In this document: positions 62,382 through 64,000 of the stretch, piece after piece | How the letters are laid out: every line of letters begins with the position of its first letter | How positions within the stretch are numbered: position 1 is the stretch's first letter | NCBI RefSeq assembly: GCF_008065155.1 | Contig: NZ_CP042819.1 | Location: forward strand, 744,001 to 808,000 | DNA length: 64,000 nt | Reading direction: 5' to 3' | Origin: Octadecabacter sp. SW4 | GTDB lineage: Bacteria > Pseudomonadota > Alphaproteobacteria > Rhodobacterales > Rhodobacteraceae | The notes under the pieces: generated by a model | The model's database searches: none | What the model was told of the DNA's origin: nothing | The model's input: only the letters and a program-made list of their open reading frames with translations | Translations under genes and position numbers: made by a program

Positions 62382-63188
62382 GTGGTGAGGTTACTGCCAC
62401 GTCTGATGATTGCGCCAAACGGGGCGCGGCGCAGCAAGGCAGATCATCCCGCCCTGCCAGTCACCGACGAAGAAATCATCGACACGGCGCGACTTTGCCA
62501 AGACGCGGGTGCGGACGGGCTCCATCTGCACATCCGTGATGCACAGGGTCGCCACCTGCTTGACGCGCCACGATACCGCGCACTGCTTGATCAGTTGGCA
62601 GACCAGGCTCCCGGCATGTATCTTCAGGTGACATCAGAGGCGGCAGACCGTTATAATGCGCCCGAGCAGCGCGCGGTAATACGCAACCTGCGCCCCGCGC
62701 ATGTTTCTGTGGCCCTACGAGAAATGGTGCAAAGCCCGGACGATTGGCCCAAGGCCCGCGATTTCTATCATTGGGCAGCCGAAAGTGGCGTCGAAATCCA
62801 GCACATCCTGTATTCGCCCGATGACGTCCGCGCCTTCATTGCGGGCTGCGATATGGGCTTCATCCCCGACCAGACCCACCTGACCCTTTTCGTGCAGGGC
62901 AGCTATTCTAAGGGATCGCAAGGAAGTGTCGCGTTGGAGACCTATCTGGAGCCGTTTGCGCAAAGCGATGGTTTGGCGTTTGACTGGATGGCCTGCGCGT
63001 TTGGCGCGGCCGAAACGGACAGCCTTGTGCGGGCGGTCCAACTGGGTGGGAAAGCAAGGGTCGGGTTTGAAAACTCCCTCTGGCACCGCGACGGAACGCG
63101 CGCCAAAGACAACGCGGACCGTGTCCGCGCGCTTGTCGGTGCGCTTCGCCGCCTTCAAGCGCCAGATCAAAACAACGACATTGCCTAA
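62382..63188 (+). CDS. Beta-keto acid cleavage enzyme (BKACE, DUF849 family)
   Basis: A 268-residue Zn enzyme of the family that converts a beta-keto acid and acetyl-CoA to acetoacetate and a new acyl-CoA. Visible elements are LMIAPNGARRSKADHPALPV, the zinc ligands H48 and H50 in GLHLHIRD, TSEAADRY, and VGFENSLW with the probable ligand Glu. The family has very broad substrate range, so the substrate is not given by sequence. Start is taken as GTG at 62382; ATG at 62406 would remove eight residues. It follows the GntR gene by 33 bp and is probably part of the same catabolic unit. Confidence 0.88.
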   Translation: MVRLLPRLMIAPNGARRSKADHPALPVTDEEIIDTARLCQDAGADGLHLHIRDAQGRHLLDAPRYRALLDQLADQAPGMYLQVTSEAADRYNAPEQRAVIRNLRPAHVSVALREMVQSPDDWPKARDFYHWAAESGVEIQHILYSPDDVRAFIAGCDMGFIPDQTHLTLFVQGSYSKGSQGSVALETYLEPFAQSDGLAFDWMACAFGAAETDSLVRAVQLGGKARVGFENSLWHRDGTRAKDNADRVRALVGALRRLQAPDQNNDIA

Positions 63189-63219
63189 GACCCGCTGCGT
63201 TGGGGCCGATCATGACAGG

Positions 63220-63831
63220 TTATGAAGCCTTGGCGCGAGAGCGCCCAACAATCACCGTTGCGGTCACGACCATAATCAAGAAGCTTAGCAATCCCTTGGA
63301 TACGGGTTCCATCGTGCCAACGATCTGGAGTGCGTGGACTGCGGTGCTTGTCACGATCACTACGGCAAAGCCCATATGAACACGCCGCCATGTCATCGGA
63401 GCAAGGCACAGACGTCGCCGTGACAAGACTGCAAGCGCCGAGATAAATATGGTCCACATCCCGATGACGCCCCAAACCGAAAAGGGCGTTGGTGAAGAAA
63501 AGAGAAGGGCATCAACCACGTCCGGCGGGCTTGTAACCCATAGGCCTACCACATGGATCAGGACCAGCGTCACCAGCGCACCGCCAAGAACGCGGTGTAT
63601 TTTGCGGCTTTGCATGATGTTGAGACCGGGTAAAATTCCGCCTGCCAGAAGTGGCTGGATCAGCAAAAGCGTCATCGCAATGATCCCTGCGAACCCGGCA
63701 ACAATATAGACCGGGCCGCGCCAGGCAAGCAGTGGGCTCAGGGTTGCGGCAAAAACTGGAACAACCACGCAGATGAAAACTGCTGTCCAGATCAATGTGG
63801 CTCGCGCCCGCGCCGGGCGTTGCGATGACAC
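63220..63831 (-). CDS. Ferric-reductase-like transmembrane protein
   Basis: A 203-residue membrane protein with about six hydrophobic helices and spaced histidines that could ligate haem (SRKIHRVLGGALVTLVLIHV, TWRRVHMGFAVVIVTSTAVH). This pattern fits the ferric reductase-like transmembrane (or cytochrome b561-like) domain without the cytosolic FAD/NAD domain. It may pass electrons across the membrane. It follows a truncated gene on the same strand by five bases, so they likely form an operon. Confidence 0.78.
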   Translation of the reverse strand: MSSQRPARARATLIWTAVFICVVVPVFAATLSPLLAWRGPVYIVAGFAGIIAMTLLLIQPLLAGGILPGLNIMQSRKIHRVLGGALVTLVLIHVVGLWVTSPPDVVDALLFSSPTPFSVWGVIGMWTIFISALAVLSRRRLCLAPMTWRRVHMGFAVVIVTSTAVHALQIVGTMEPVSKGLLSFLIMVVTATVIVGRSRAKAS

Positions 63832-63836
63832 GTCGA

Positions 63837-64000
63837 TCAGACCGGCACGAGCACGAAGTCCACATTGAGGCTCGTGTCTTTTGGGCTTTGCATCACCGGC
63901 CGCAGAAACACGGTTTCAAAGTCACCGCTGTCATAGGCAAGATGCCCATGTGGCTGGCCAAACGCAGGGACAATCTGCGGCATCTCGAGGCGAAACGTCC
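63837..64000 (-). CDS. Unidentified protein, C-terminal 53 residues (runs off right edge)
   Basis: Only the C-terminus lies in the window. It reads LEMPQIVPAFGQPHGHLAYD, then DFETVFLRPVMQSPKD, and ends NVDFVLVPV before TGA at 63837. I do not recognise the family. Five bases separate it from the downstream ferric-reductase-like gene, so they are likely co-transcribed. Confidence 0.6.
   Translation of the reverse strand, partial: TFRLEMPQIVPAFGQPHGHLAYDSGDFETVFLRPVMQSPKDTSLNVDFVLVPV

Overview
The window looks like chromosomal sequence from a marine alphaproteobacterium of the Rhodobacterales (Roseobacter group). The evidence is the high G+C content, tightly overlapping operons (many ATGA junctions), the family repertoire (MntX-type Mn transporter, DmdC-type acyl-CoA dehydrogenase, Hint-domain protein, MttB/dimethylglycine-dehydrogenase-like pair, three TRAP systems) and closely spaced genes. 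I saw no rRNA, tRNA, CRISPR array, intact insertion sequence or phage gene. Names rest on motif and family recognition by eye; no database search was possible.

Layout. 1-1258 (minus): malic enzyme cut by the left edge. 1405-7077 (plus): cupin gene followed by a nucleoside salvage operon, cdd-deoA-deoB-add-upp. 7165-14042: an exported SPOR protein, a degenerate M48-like membrane protein, an acyl-CoA synthetase, an EamA exporter with a sulfotransferase, and a Hint protein. 14145-21557 (minus): a fatty/branched acyl-CoA oxidation region with two MerR regulators, a DmdC-type acyl-CoA dehydrogenase, a small protein, a GST, fadA and fadJ. fadJ carries a frameshift. 21621-26895: mntX behind a Fur/Mur-type palindrome, two hotdog thioesterases, a MATE exporter, and DUF952-pyrD-arsC. 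27040-28596: periplasmic 5'-nucleotidase.

29072-36600 (plus): a complete sugar module. A LacI regulator with two tandem operators is followed by a binding protein, two permeases, a clan-J-like glycosidase, an ATPase and a 2-hydroxyacid dehydrogenase. 36604-38670: DEAD-box helicase with a Gly/Lys/Pro repeat tail. 38763-43857: dimethylglycine/sarcosine-dehydrogenase-like flavoprotein divergent from a non-pyrrolysine MttB homologue, plus a LysR regulator.

44337-63188 is a dense catabolic island. It contains a TAXI-type TRAP system; a DctPQM TRAP system downstream of malonyl-CoA decarboxylase, whose dctP is frameshifted; and a long plus-strand cluster of RutE-like reductase, OsmC protein, a second DctPQM system, intradiol dioxygenase, LeuA-like synthase, GntR regulator and BKACE enzyme. 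An A/T palindrome centred on TCGA occurs upstream of both the TAXI operon and the RutE cluster, which suggests shared control. The dioxygenase + LeuA-like + BKACE combination lacks the usual downstream enzymes of intradiol pathways and is the best candidate for an undescribed pathway. The right end holds a ferric-reductase-like membrane protein and a truncated gene.
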